DNA of 64,000 nucleotides from Isochrysis galbana (Eukaryota; Haptophyta; Isochrysidales; Isochrysidaceae): contig CM030935.1 in NCBI GenBank assembly GCA_018136815.1, forward strand, positions 2,836,799 to 2,900,798, in the 5' to 3' direction. The notes beneath the pieces are model-generated. The model was not told the DNA's origin and did not search any database. It was given only the letters and a program-made list of their open reading frames with translations. Positions within the stretch are counted from its first letter, which is position 1, and every line of letters begins with the position of its first letter. Positions 54,549 to 64,000 of this stretch are shown one piece after another. A program made the translations under genes and the position numbers.

Positions 54549-55484
54549 TAAGGCGTGGAACAGGGTCTTGTGAGCACTAAGTACTTCGAAGTAGATAGTG
54601 ACTCATTGCTAAGTACCTACTTAAAGATAGTGCCTGCAGCTAAGTACTTACTTCGAGATAATGCCGAAGTCCAGCCAGTTACCTTAGATAACTGAGATAT
54701 CTAGGTAATTGGCTAGCTATAGTGTTTCTATTTTTGTTTGGGTTTGGGTTTGGGTTTACTGTTTACTACTAAGTTTACTCTTTATTGAGCCATTGTGCGC
54801 ACGCCCACGCCCACGCCCTCCTCGCTCCTCGCCTTTTCTCCGCCCCCATTGCCACCTCCCCACGACGGACGACGGTGCCGCCATTCAGCATGTTCAGCAG
54901 GTGGTGCTTACCGGGCATTGGCGCGGTACTTGAACCTTGAACCTGCCGGCTGAAGACAACTTAGCTAGACCTCGACGTGTTAGTTAGCATGGTGGAAGCA
55001 GCGCGACCACAACCAACGGCCAACGGCCAGCGGCCAGCGGCCTGGGTGGGCTGCCCGTCTTTCCTAAGATGGCCCGACAATGTCTCGGTAGGCCTGCCAG
55101 CTCGGCCGGACGGAGTTGAGCGGATGTTCTCTAAGTCCGGTAAGGTGCACCATGATCTCAAGGACCAAGGAATCCCAAGCAGATGCTGAAAGCTTAGAGC
55201 ATGCTTTGCTCGCAGCTGCCGATTGCCAATTGTGAATGAGTGAGAGCTTGATTGTGATTGAGCTTGAGCTTGCGCATTTACTTATCATTACGTGGGCTCG
55301 CACACGCGCACACGCACACGCGCGCGCGCAGGCGGCATTAATTGGGTATTAACAGGTTATGCCCCAAATGCTAAGTACCTACTTAGAGATAGTGCTCCAC
55401 GGCTAAGTACCTACTTAAAGATAGTGCCAAAGCTTGGTAGATAGCCAACTAAGTAGTTAGCTGGGTAACTTGTTCCACGCCTTA
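54549..55484. mobile_element. hAT-like non-autonomous DNA transposon (936 bp)
   Basis: Terminal inverted repeats TAAGGCGTGGAACA (54549-54562) and TGTTCCACGCCTTA (55471-55484) are exact over 14 bp. The flanks are GAAGCCGG (54541-54548) and GAAGCCGA (55485-55492), an 8-bp target duplication with one mismatch, as expected for hAT elements. Subterminal repeats GCTAAGTACCTACTTAAAG occur near both ends (54610 and 54640; 55370 and 55405). No transposase is encoded. Removing it joins the SPPPP region to a frame at 55485-55560. Confidence 0.8.
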
Positions 55485-55492
55485 GAAGCCGA

Positions 55493-57009
55493 CCTTCGTC
55501 ACCTCCGCGTTCGGCTTCACCGGCTGGGGGAGGAGGCGGAGACGCCCATCCGCGGGCAGCCCCATGGCGGGGGGCCGAGGGGGTGGAGAGGGGGGAAGGG
55601 GGGGGGGGGGAGAGGGGAGAGGGGGGGGGGGGGAAGAGAGATTTACCGGCGTCCATTTCCATTTTCTCATGGTTAACTTTCACATGGTAACCATCAACTC
55701 GCAAGACAGCCGTCGACGGCTGCGTGCCCCCCTCGGCTCTCCGCTCACTCCCTTGTGATTACATGAATAAGTATGATGTTTTATGTAATTACATGACGTC
55801 AGTAGCTACTCGCCCTCTCGCGATCCATAATACAAGCAAACACTACAGCGCGCGGAGACAGATGACAGATGTCCGTTATCATACGAAAACAGGAGTTTCA
55901 TTGAAGAATACCAAATGAAGGGGAACGGAGCGAGAGAGATCGAATTGAGGCGATTCTCTGCAACAGTATCTGGATATATGACGGATACCCGGGTACCTGG
56001 AAGTATCTGGTATGCCAGGATTTACTATCTGGATATCCGGCTGCCTGGTAGCGCGGCGCACGATCCCTATCTGGATACCTGGACCCGGCTGATACTCAAT
56101 AGGCAAAGATACCTATTATCTGGATATCTGGTAAACCGGTTACGGGTCTTAGCAATGGCGGGCGCCGAGCCTCCCTGACCCTATGAGTTGTGCGCCCTGT
56201 TTTGTGGGTTGTCAGGGCAAACCTGGGCACCCCAAGCGCCAAGCGGGGAGATGACAGGGGAGACCCTCGGGGGGAGGGAGCGAACCTTGGGGAAGATCGG
56301 CGAGGCTTCAACCGTTGCTCAGAAGGCAGAAGGCGGCAAAGGAGGCAGACGACATTTCCCGTTGTCTCACCCCCCCCCCCCCGAGGACAACCCAGTAGTC
56401 TTTAAGACTACGGGTTTGCGTAACCGTCCAACCCGCCATTCCCTCTCCCACTCTCCCACCGTGCCTTCCGCTTCCTCCCGTTCCTTCCCCAAGCTCCAAT
56501 CCGTCAAGTTGCCGGCAACTCTTGTCAGCCCCTAAAACCTAAAAAGGAAAAAGGGTCGATCGCGGATGCGATACAGTATGTATATTTGGTTACGTTTTGT
56601 TTGGTGTTTGGTGTTTGGTTGTTGGTTGTGGTTGTGGTGGCCCAAGCCAAGGGCCAAGGGGGGGTCTGGGTCCTAATGGTCCCCGGATATGTGCTTGTTG
56701 GGTGCATGGAGAAGTTTCTACCGAGAAAAAAATCCTCAAATTTCCTCAACTCTGAGATGGTCATTTTGTACCCCCAATGAAAAACCCTGTTTGACCGCCC
56801 TAGCACATGCACCTTGGTTCCCCTCCAGACTTTGCGGGCTAGCCCGCAGCCGTTGCAGCTGGGAATGTGGTATTGGATGTTGTGCAGTGCCTTGACGATG
56901 CCCAGTTTCCCTTCTGTCTAGCATCTGGGAAAAAAGTTTTTGTAAGGTGGTGGACAGGAAAACAAGCTAAGAAATCAGGAAACAGAAGAGGCACACGGCG
57001 CAAAAAAGA
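55493..57009. other. Intergenic with TATCTGGATA-rich segment
   Basis: 55560-55640 is G-rich. 55968-56140 is a cluster of TATCTGGATATC, GGATACC and CTGGTA words, echoed at 53965-54120 on the other side of the hAT element. AGGGCGGTCAAACA occurs inverted at 56788-56801. No supported gene. Confidence 0.5.
57003..57008 (-). terminator. Pol III terminator of tRNA-Gly
   Basis: Six T on the minus strand begin two bases after the discriminator base. Confidence 0.85.
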
Positions 57010-57080
57010 TGTCTACGCGGAGAATCGAACTCCGGCCGGCCGCGTGGCAGGCGGCCATCATACCACTAGACTACGTAGAC
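57010..57080 (-). tRNA. tRNA-Gly (GCC)
   Basis: On the minus strand the 71-nt sequence folds perfectly. The acceptor is GTCTACG/CGTAGAC with discriminator A. The anticodon stem is GGCCGC/GCGGCC with loop CTGCCAC, anticodon GCC. The T arm is CGGAG-TTCGATT-CTCCG. A run of six T follows directly (57003-57008 on plus), a Pol III terminator. There is no intron. Confidence 0.96.
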
Positions 57081-57725
57081 AGGGTTGAATTTCTTTGCGA
57101 AAATATATTAATTATAGATATAATTCATGCAGCCCGCGGCTAGATTAGAATGAGTTGAGTTGAGTAGTTGGAATTCGCCCAATTCATGAGTATGAATAGT
57201 CCCCCCTTTGGCCTACTCATGAGTATAAGTAAATGACAATCCGTTTACTCATGAGTATACTCACTACTCATGAGTACATGAGTGACAGTTACGCTACTCG
57301 CTACTCCATTTATTTATACTTTATACCTTGGGGGGGGGGGCGCAGGGACGCATGGGAATTGCGTTTGGAGTTCTCCCTCCATTTCATGGTCTTCAAACAG
57401 TGCGCATCGCACTTGCACCAGCGAGGCGAACGTGGCGCAGGTGTTCTCCTTGGCCAAGGGTCTGTCTGATCCAAATCTGGATCCTGCCCACCTATGTGCG
57501 ATCTAAGTTGTTCCACAAGGTACCGGTACCGGGTCCGCCGGACCCGGTGGTGCGTACAGTATGGTAGCCGGGAGGGCTGTGCGCTATGCGCTGTGCTCGA
57601 GTGGAAAGAGGAAATGGAAATGGAGATTGAAGTTGAAAATCCCCCAACGGAGGGGGGTGAGAGGCTGCAACCTCAGGTTTGGTTGTTTTTTTTACAATTG
57701 CCCCGTGAAATGTATATAAAAATTA

Positions 57726-58857
57726 ATTAATTTTAACAAATTTTTATGGGTCGCGGCGCGGCAAAGGAACGGGACTAGCGCGCACACAAGACAGGACTCC
57801 CTGCCGCGGCGAGCGCAAGCACCCTTCCCCCTTATGCCACCCAGCTCTTCACTAGCTTACTACCTGCGCTAGCCGGAGCACCCCTCCCTCCACACTCAAG
57901 CAGCCCCCCACGCCAGGATCCTGTTTTGGTCTCGCAGGCAAGGGGGCCTAATGGGAGGGTGAGGAGCAACTCCTCAAAGAGGAGCTTTGGGGAAGGAGAT
58001 GTTTGAGTGGGGGCGCTATACCCTTGCGCTAGGCATGGGCAGCGACGCCGCCTCAAAACATGTCCTCCCTCTGGTCTTGAGTCGAAATTTTTGGTGTTTG
58101 AATCCGAGGGCGAGGGGGTTTGTGCTTCTTGGGTTGGTTGTAGTGGGATGAGGGAGTGGGAGATGGAGTGAAGTGTTGAAAGAGGGCCCAAGGCAGGGCA
58201 CTGAGTTGTAGGTACTTGTGGCCCACAAGCGTGGGGTGAAAACGAAAAGTGTATCAACATGTGTCTTGAATTGAAATTTTTGGTGCTTTGAACAGAGGGC
58301 GGGGGGTTCGTGCCGTTTGGGTTGGTTGTGGTGTGAAGGGGGAGTGGGAGAGGGAGTCTTGTGTTGAGAGAGGGCCCAAGGCAGGGCACTGAGTGATTGG
58401 TACTAGTGGCCCACAAGAGTGGGGTGAAGACGAGAATTGTGTCAACAAGTTGGAAAACAGAGGCATGGGGTGCTCTCCGTATGGGGTTGATGGTTGTGAA
58501 GTGCCCTCCCATGTTGGGTGCACTGATGGTAGAGGTTTCCACCATGGGGAGGGCAGCTGAGCTGCCCTCCCACATGAGGTGCTCTTGGGGTGGGAGGGTT
58601 TCCCACTGTTGGAGGGGTCTCCAAGACCCCCTGCATGATGCGCAGAGCCATGGTGGCAACCTGTTCGGTGCCAGTGCTCGCCACCCCGCGCGCTTGCGCG
58701 GGTGTGGTTTGGATGGGTTGGATGGGCTCTGAGAGGGCTTTCTGACGAGCCGCCTCAGGCGGCGTGGGGCGTCCCAGGTGGGGCGCGGTGGCGAGGGTCG
58801 CCTGGGGCTCGGGAGCGGTCGCGGCACGCTCCATAGTTCAAACTATAACAATAGTTT
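57726..58857 (-). mobile_element. Hairpin-capped short retroelement, copy H4
   Basis: The element is 1132 bp on the minus strand. It is flanked by perfect 19-bp duplications GAAATGTATATAAAAATTA at 57707-57725 and 58858-58876. The 5' hairpin (58839-58858) is CAAACTAT, TGTT, ATAGTTTG, with 8-bp perfect arms and a different sequence from H1-H3. ATGGAGCG follows four bases later (58832-58834) and opens a 130-codon frame (MERAATAPEPQATLATAPHL) ending at 58442. The body contains a tandem duplication of about 185-190 bp (58075-58262 and 58263-58455). The 3' end reads CCATAAAAATTTGTTAAAA. The duplication and tail indicate LINE-type insertion. Confidence 0.85.
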
Positions 58858-58876
58858 GAAATGTATATAAAAATTA

Positions 58877-60034
58877 GAACTCACCCCCCCCCTTCCCCCC
58901 CTCGCCCTTTGCCGTCCCCCTTCCCCCTTCCCCCTCGTACTCCCCCCCCCCCCCCCGCCAGTACTACGAGATCTTCTGTGCCACCACACAACCCGCATGA
59001 GAGGCGGAGGAAGATAAGGTGTATGCCGTGTCGTCGTGTATCACGTTGTCGAGCTCATTCTGCAGCCATGGAAGCTTGGTATAATACGTCATATGGTAAG
59101 AACTCTACATTTACATAACATTTTTGGATTTAAAAAAATTAAGGACCCCCCTCCCCCCCTCTTTCTCTCGCGCCCATGTCCCTCCTCCGTCCAGTGGACA
59201 GTGCATCGGAGCTCGAGACGAGACGCGTGTCGTCTGCGGTTGCACCCACCGCAACACCCGAGCAAAACTCCTGTAAAAGTGAGAAATGGGTGGGACGATG
59301 CGTACAAATAGGTCGCCGCGTCAAGCTTCCGAATTTGTGCTCAAATAAGGGCCCACGGGTGCTCTCGTCTTCTATTTTAAGCGCCGCCTTCAACGTTCGG
59401 TTTCTCGGTTATTTTTGGTTTTGGTTTCTCTCGCCTTGTAGTTCTAATTCTGGATTTCCTCTATTTCGGTTATTCTGTTCTCCTTCCATGCAACTCGTCG
59501 AGACGACTCGAATTTAGTCGGAGAGTGTCGTATTCCATACGAGGACAGGCTTTTACTTTTAACTTTTAGCCGGCGAGCTATTTTAACTCTCAAGGTCTCG
59601 TTGATGGGTATATCGTCTCTTCTCCTACTTTCGCTTGATGACATCAAACGTTCCACGATTGTCGTCCGTCTTCTGTTATACCTCGGTCGCAGCTCCCCCA
59701 GCGAGGTCTGTTCTCGTTGTGCCGTCCCCTCTGTCGCATGTCCGTGCGCTGCTAAGTTGCCTTGGCGCCGACGCTCGGTCGTCCGTCCAAGTGTGGTTAG
59801 TCTTCGCCCCGTTTGGTTTAGTTTGTCTGTCTCTGTTGGGCAGCAACTTTTTGAGTCCCCGCGTTGTAGCCCCTCGTGTCTACCTTGGACCTAAGAAGCT
59901 CTCATTCCCATTCTCTCTCTCTCTCACTAGCTCGCTAGCTAGCCTCGTCTCTATTCTCCGACGCCGCGCGTCGCAATCCTCCGAACCTCCGTCTACCTCT
60001 TCGCTCGAAGCGCTCGATGGCAGACAATGACAAC
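58877..60034. other. Intergenic, no supported gene
   Basis: C-runs at 58940-58960 and ordinary sequence to 60034. Ser/Leu/Arg-rich frames at 59600-60030 are not convincing. Confidence 0.45.
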
Positions 60035-60052
60035 TACTCCTACCATGACCTC

Positions 60053-60814
60053 AACTAAGTTTATACTTGGTTGACCCATGGGGGGGCACGAGCCCCCCCC
60101 TCTCTCCACTCCTCCCCTGCCATGGGGGAGGAACCACCCATCCTCCTGGCATGCCCGATGGCTTGCCAGGAGGCCACTGCCCTACTGACCCACTCCCTTC
60201 CCCACAGGCTCGCCTCATTCGCCCATCCTGGCCCCTCGTGACCAGCCCATTGCTCCAACCTCCCCTCCCCCCCCTGGTCGACAGGCAGACAGGTGCAGCG
60301 TGGGGGCCCCTGAGGCTCGAGAGCGCCAGCGAGGGAGAGGCAGGGGAGGCCAGGGCCCAGCCCCAGCCTCCTCTGCCCCCTGAGCTGGCCTCCAGGAGCC
60401 TCCAGGGGTCGCCAGAGGGCAGCTGGAGGCCTGCCGCAGGCGCGCCATCGCGCGTGCCGCAGGAGAGGGGAGAGAGGGCGCGGAGAAGGGGGTGGGCGGA
60501 GCGAGAGCTCCGCTCACCGAAAAATTGGTAAGTCCCGCTCCTGTTTACAGGATAAGTCGGGACTGAAGCCGCCGCCCACTCGGAGACACAGGAGGAAGGG
60601 GGGGGAAAGATCACCGGAGGGTGGCGCGGGCCACCGGACCATATCTAAGCCCTTCACCCTCACCCCTATCCCCCTAGTAGTGCACGGGGGGAGCCGCCTG
60701 ATGGCGGGGGGAGAAGGGCCGGGGAGTGGGGGTGTAGAAAGTATGCTACGTACTATGTGTAGTAGGTAGTGGTTCCATTCGCCGCGAGTGCGGTAAGAAT
60801 ATTAGAAGGTTTTT
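60053..60814 (+). mobile_element. Hairpin-capped short retroelement, copy H2
   Basis: The element is 762 bp on the plus strand, between perfect 18-bp duplications TACTCCTACCATGACCTC at 60035-60052 and 60815-60832. The 5' hairpin at 60052-60073 (CAACTAAGT, TTAT, ACTTGGTTG) is followed by ATGGGG at 60078. The 3' end CGCCGCGAGTGCGG...AATATTAGAAGGTTTT resembles the LINE tails (AATATTAAGAAGTTTT), which points to LINE enzymes as the mobilising source. It is homologous, inverted, to H1 at 2473-3239. Internal frames of about 150 codons differ by frameshift between copies, so a conserved protein is doubtful. Confidence 0.88.
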
Positions 60815-60832
60815 ACTCCTACCATGACCTCT

Positions 60833-61807
60833 CTGACATTTTCCCGCCCGCAACCAACAACGACTCTTTTACGGCCGCGTCAGCTGCCGGCTTGGTCGAA
60901 CGGCCCTTTGCCTACGAGCCTGTAGTCATCGCATGTTCGACACCAGGCTCTAGAGTCACCACAGCACCATGCACGCGATTACGCCAAGCGGGGTTCGGGA
61001 AGCAGCAGCGGCCCTTCACCCTTCTTCGCTTCTTCTTAGCCCCCCGTGTGGCGTGGCCCTTCCTCCCTCTTCGCCTGATTCCGCGGAGGTGATGCGAGCG
61101 CGCAAGGCATGGCGCGGCTCCGCGTCACTTATGAGTCGAGCCATGCCGCCTTGGCTGAAGAAGAAGCGGAGGCGGAGATGCGAGCGCAGGTGCGAAGCCG
61201 CAGGCGGGAAAGACAGAGGAGGAGGCGGTGGCCAGACTGTGGGGCGCCAAGCAGCTGTAGTAGCCTATCCCCTATGTTTATGAGAGTGAGAGTGAGTGTG
61301 AATGCCATTACTTGTTCCTAGACAATTAATAATCGCATTGACAAATGCAACTTTGGCAATAACAATGTAGCTGTTTATGGTCTCCGGCTGGGGTTAATGA
61401 TCTCCGGCTGAGGCTCGTTTGAGGAACCACCTTAAGTCCAAGTCCATGAAAACATAGTGAAAATATATTGCTGTGCGTATAGGTATAACCAGGATCTTAT
61501 TTGGTCCGGGTCAGCTGCCGATGCCCATGGTTTCGTGTTTCGCTGCGAGAGGCGCGCATGAAGGCCATCGGTAAAATAGTACCGGAGGGGGGCCTAAAAT
61601 ATATTTCCGCACGGTCAGAGGCTTGAAATCGGGTATTTTTCGAAAATTTTGCCGGAAGACCCCCGGTTTTCTTCCTGATCTACCATACCAGAACCTATAG
61701 GGAGCTTATTTAGGATTTAGGATTTAGGCCTTCGTTTGCCCATTACAGATGGCAGATGGTGCCCTCCGCACCCCCCTACCCCTAGTGAGTGACCGGGCTA
61801 GACGAAG
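60833..61807. other. Intergenic, possible short exon, nothing firm
   Basis: A frame from 61109 (MARLRVTYESSHAALAEEEA) could be a first exon ending at GTGCGA (61190) but lacks further support. 61784-61800 is an inverted copy of TAGCCCGGTCACTCACT. Confidence 0.4.
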
Positions 61808-62025
61808 TAATGACAAAAGCGGCCCAAAAACAGCTGATAGGCTTCACCCCACACCCTGAGTGCCCCAATATTTTTGGACGGGTTCTGGCGCTGCGAAAGA
61901 GGGAAGTGATGACAAAAGCAGCCCCAAAAAACAGCTGACAGGCTTCACCCCACACCCTGAGTGTCCCAATAGTTTTGGACAGGCTCTGGCGCTGCGAATA
62001 AAGAGGGAAATAATGACAAAAGCGG
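61808..62025. repeat. Tandem repeat of about 100 bp beside tRNA-Gly
   Basis: Units start TAATGACAAAAGC at 61808, TGATGACAAAAGC at 61907 and TAATGACAAAAGC at 62011 (periods 99 and 104). Each full unit carries CAGGCTTCACCCCACACCCT and TTTTGGAC. The third, cut-off unit runs into the terminator side of the tRNA. Confidence 0.9.
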
Positions 62026-62034
62026 GAAAAAGAA

Positions 62035-62105
62035 TGTCCACGCGGAGAATCGAACTCCGGCCGGCCGCGTGGCAGGCGGCCATCATACCACTAGACTACG
62101 TGGAC
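62035..62105 (-). tRNA. tRNA-Gly (GCC), second copy
   Basis: Same 71-nt fold and anticodon as the gene at 57010-57080. The acceptor stem is GTCCACG/CGTGGAC, so the third pair is C-G instead of T-A, a compensated change. Discriminator A. Five T on the minus strand (62027-62031) follow as Pol III terminator. Confidence 0.96.
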
Positions 62106-63336
62106 AACATGCACAACATCCCAAAAATTAAATTTATATACCTTATGCTTTAGGAAAATCAGCAATGATAAGAAAATTATGCAACTGGGAATATGGGCCC
62201 CTGCACTGAGCCGCTGGCCGATGCTGCACGCAGACGCAGGTGAAGGCGCGGGTGAAGATGTCCCCGCAGGCCCTGAAGAGACCCTGGCAGAGCCCGGGGG
62301 CGGGTGGGTGTGCGGGGGGCATCAGAGCACCTCACTCAGCATGCTGTCAGAGCAAGGCTGATCTCACTCTTGGAGATTGCCTGCGAGGGCGCGCCGGCAG
62401 CTAGCGCGGAACGCGGTTCTTGTGGGGAGCTCATGGAGCTTTCCTCGGGGTTGACTACGGGCATGGTGATCGACGCACGACGCACGACGCACGCACGGAG
62501 CACGGTGGGCGCGGAAGTGCGGAAGGAGGCTTGTGGGAGGTGGTGGCAGGCGACTGGGGGTGGCTCAGGCGCGTGCTTGACTTGTATTGACTCGTTGACT
62601 CGGGGTATAGACTCGGGAACTCGGGGGGACTCGTTTGGGAACACGGTGGGACTCGACGAAGTTGCTACAAAAATGACTCACAAGAAACCAAAAACCAAAG
62701 TCCTTGGGCTCAGAAAACTAACGTAAACACTCCGGAATCATACGATAAACAAACCCCTCCCCGCGCGGCGAAGGCTGAAGTCGCGATCGCTCGTCATGCG
62801 CGAAGATATACGGAAAGAGAGCGCATAACTACGCCACCGAAGGGTTCGAACTATCGTTAAAGTGGAACTCGTCCGCTGAAGCCAACGCGGAGGGTCGAGG
62901 AGAGATCCAAACTCGCGCGGGGGGAGAAGGCGATGTACGGAGAGACCTTCTAGACAAGCGACGAGCAAGGGGCGACGAAACAAGACGCGAGGCGCGAGGC
63001 GCGTGCCATTCGTTCTTCCTTTCTTTCATCGAAACCGCGACGAAACTAACATTAAACGTCGGTGCCCCCTCCGCGAGGATCGCGAAGAAGAACGGACGAG
63101 ATGGAGGCAATCATCGAAGGAACCGCGAGAGGAATCGAAGCGAGGGGGGGAACAACGACGGCCGGAGGAAACGAACCGCGCGCGGGGGAGAAGAGAACCT
63201 CGCGCGGGGGGGGATTAATATAACGGCCAGAGGCGACGGACGGCACGCCGAGGGAAAGAACCTGCCGCGGGGGGGGGCGAGGGACCGAGGGCACGGCGGG
63301 GCAGCGTGGGAGGGCGCGAGGCCGATCTCGGAGCGA
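62106..63336. other. Intergenic, no gene seen
   Basis: CGCACGACGCACGACGCACG repeats near 62472 and GAACTCGGGG words near 62620 are present. 63100-63300 is purine-rich with G runs. No supported gene. Confidence 0.5.
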
Positions 63337-63745
63337 GATCGCGTCCTTTCCCTCGCGGAGCGCGGAGAGACCCCCCACGAGATATCTTGGGACCGGAGAA
63401 TGTTTTGGACGAATCTTCTTGCCGTCGGCCGAGGAGAGGCGGACGGAGAGAGAGAGAGAGAGAGAGTCTCGCAGAGCGACTGCAGAACGAGAAGTCGAAG
63501 TCATGCCGGTTTATTACCTTAAACGAGCCAACAATTATAGTAACAGCAAAAACAAAATTCGAATCGCAAATTTCGAGACCAAAACCTGCAAACCTGGACT
63601 TGAGACCATGGGGAATCCGAATCTGTGTGTCTTGTGCGTCAGTGGCAACACGGGGAACTGTTCAATTGTAATTGTGAGCGCGTACCTTACACGAATATTC
63701 ATGCCTACAACCTTCAGATGGGCAGGAATACAACACCCCCCGACT
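63337..63745 (+). repeat. Dispersed repeat R2, longest copy
   Basis: 63337-63583 matches 30133-30375 almost base for base. 63540-63745 matches 10432-10650 (inverted), ending GGCAGGAATACAACACCC. Together they define a repeat of about 410 bp. A possible start codon with an open frame follows at 63830. Confidence 0.85.
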
Positions 63746-63829
63746 TAAATCGAGACGTCTCCCGATGTCGAGCCAAGAGAGTTCATTTAACCATACGAGA
63801 CGAGAGACCTAGAGGAGGAGGATTAACCC

Positions 63830-63964
63830 ATGGATCCAAAGCGAGCACAAAATCGGCAGCTTAGCGCGGCGGCCCCCGATTTCGTACGTCACGTCCTACC
63901 ACGTTCTCCCTTTTACAGGAGTTTTGCTCGGGCAGTTGCGCTGGGTCAGGCGCTGACGCGACGC
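63830..63964 (+). CDS. Possible first exon at the window edge
   Basis: ATGGATCCAAAGCG opens MDPKRAQNRQLSAAAPDFVR and continues to a stop at 63964. TTTTACAG at 63911-63918 could also be a splice acceptor. It follows repeat R2, as two other genes do. Support is weak and no family is recognised. Confidence 0.25.
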
Positions 63965-64000
63965 TAATCATCCACTTCCGGTCGACTTAGCGCTACGATT

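Noticed and set aside
57832-58827. 331-codon minus-strand frame
   Set aside because: It crosses the internal tandem duplication of element H4 and is Pro/Thr/Ser-rich. The 130-codon frame starting at the conserved ATGG is the better candidate.
60053-60814. H1 and H2 as terminal inverted repeats of one 58-kb element
   Set aside because: Each has its own different target duplication, so they are separate insertions that happen to be in opposite orientation.

Overview
This window is nuclear DNA of a GC-rich single-celled eukaryote. Evidence: spliceosomal introns of about 49-300 bp, two tRNA-Gly genes with Pol III T-runs, LINE and Ty1/copia remnants, long GA/CT microsatellites and a 100-N scaffold gap at 20901-21000. 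An XEG113-like glycosyltransferase, an algal-type DUF1800 fragment and the base composition suggest an alga, most likely a haptophyte or similar lineage. The lineage is inference; the eukaryotic nature is seen directly.

Recognisable genes, left to right: a BRD8-like bromodomain protein (358-1678, +); a NUFIP1/Rsa1-like snoRNP assembly factor with a CCCH finger (4980-8147, -); a chromo-barrel protein (9817-10428, -); a putative 2OG-Fe(II) oxygenase (12760-13782, +); a membrane protein (16723-17746, -) beside a family-16 type methyltransferase (17854-19575, -); a Ser/Arg-rich protein (24736-26340, -); a 183-residue unknown (30536-31087, +); a complete class II histone deacetylase in four exons (31879-33963, +); a 903-residue protein built on about twelve copies of a new WLA repeat (38021-41011, +); an XEG113-like glycosyltransferase in at least seven exons (42431-45729, -); a PAP2 phosphatase (46361-47293, +); and an F-box protein with a membrane segment (51106-51953, +). 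Several orphan exons and broken genes lie between them (15.2-16.1, 21-22.4, 31.3, 34.9, 49.1 and 53.3-53.6 kb). At least three genes (BRD8-like, chromo-barrel, deacetylase) point to chromatin acetylation control, but they do not form an operon.

The rest is dense with mobile DNA. Four LINE 3' ends share a C-terminal RT zinc motif and/or a structured 3' UTR ending in a T-run. The most notable element is a family of short retroelements (about 0.76-1.13 kb) that begin with a perfect or near-perfect hairpin followed 2-4 nt later by ATGG. Four copies are bounded by target site duplications of 16-19 bp, and one is nested in a LINE and splits its reading frame. There is also a 0.94 kb hAT-like DNA transposon with an 8-bp duplication, a pair of about 125-bp inverted repeats bounding 8.4 kb that includes the deacetylase, and a promoter-proximal dispersed repeat. 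Intron donors often read GTGCGC or GTGCCC. GA/CT microsatellites sit just upstream of several start codons.
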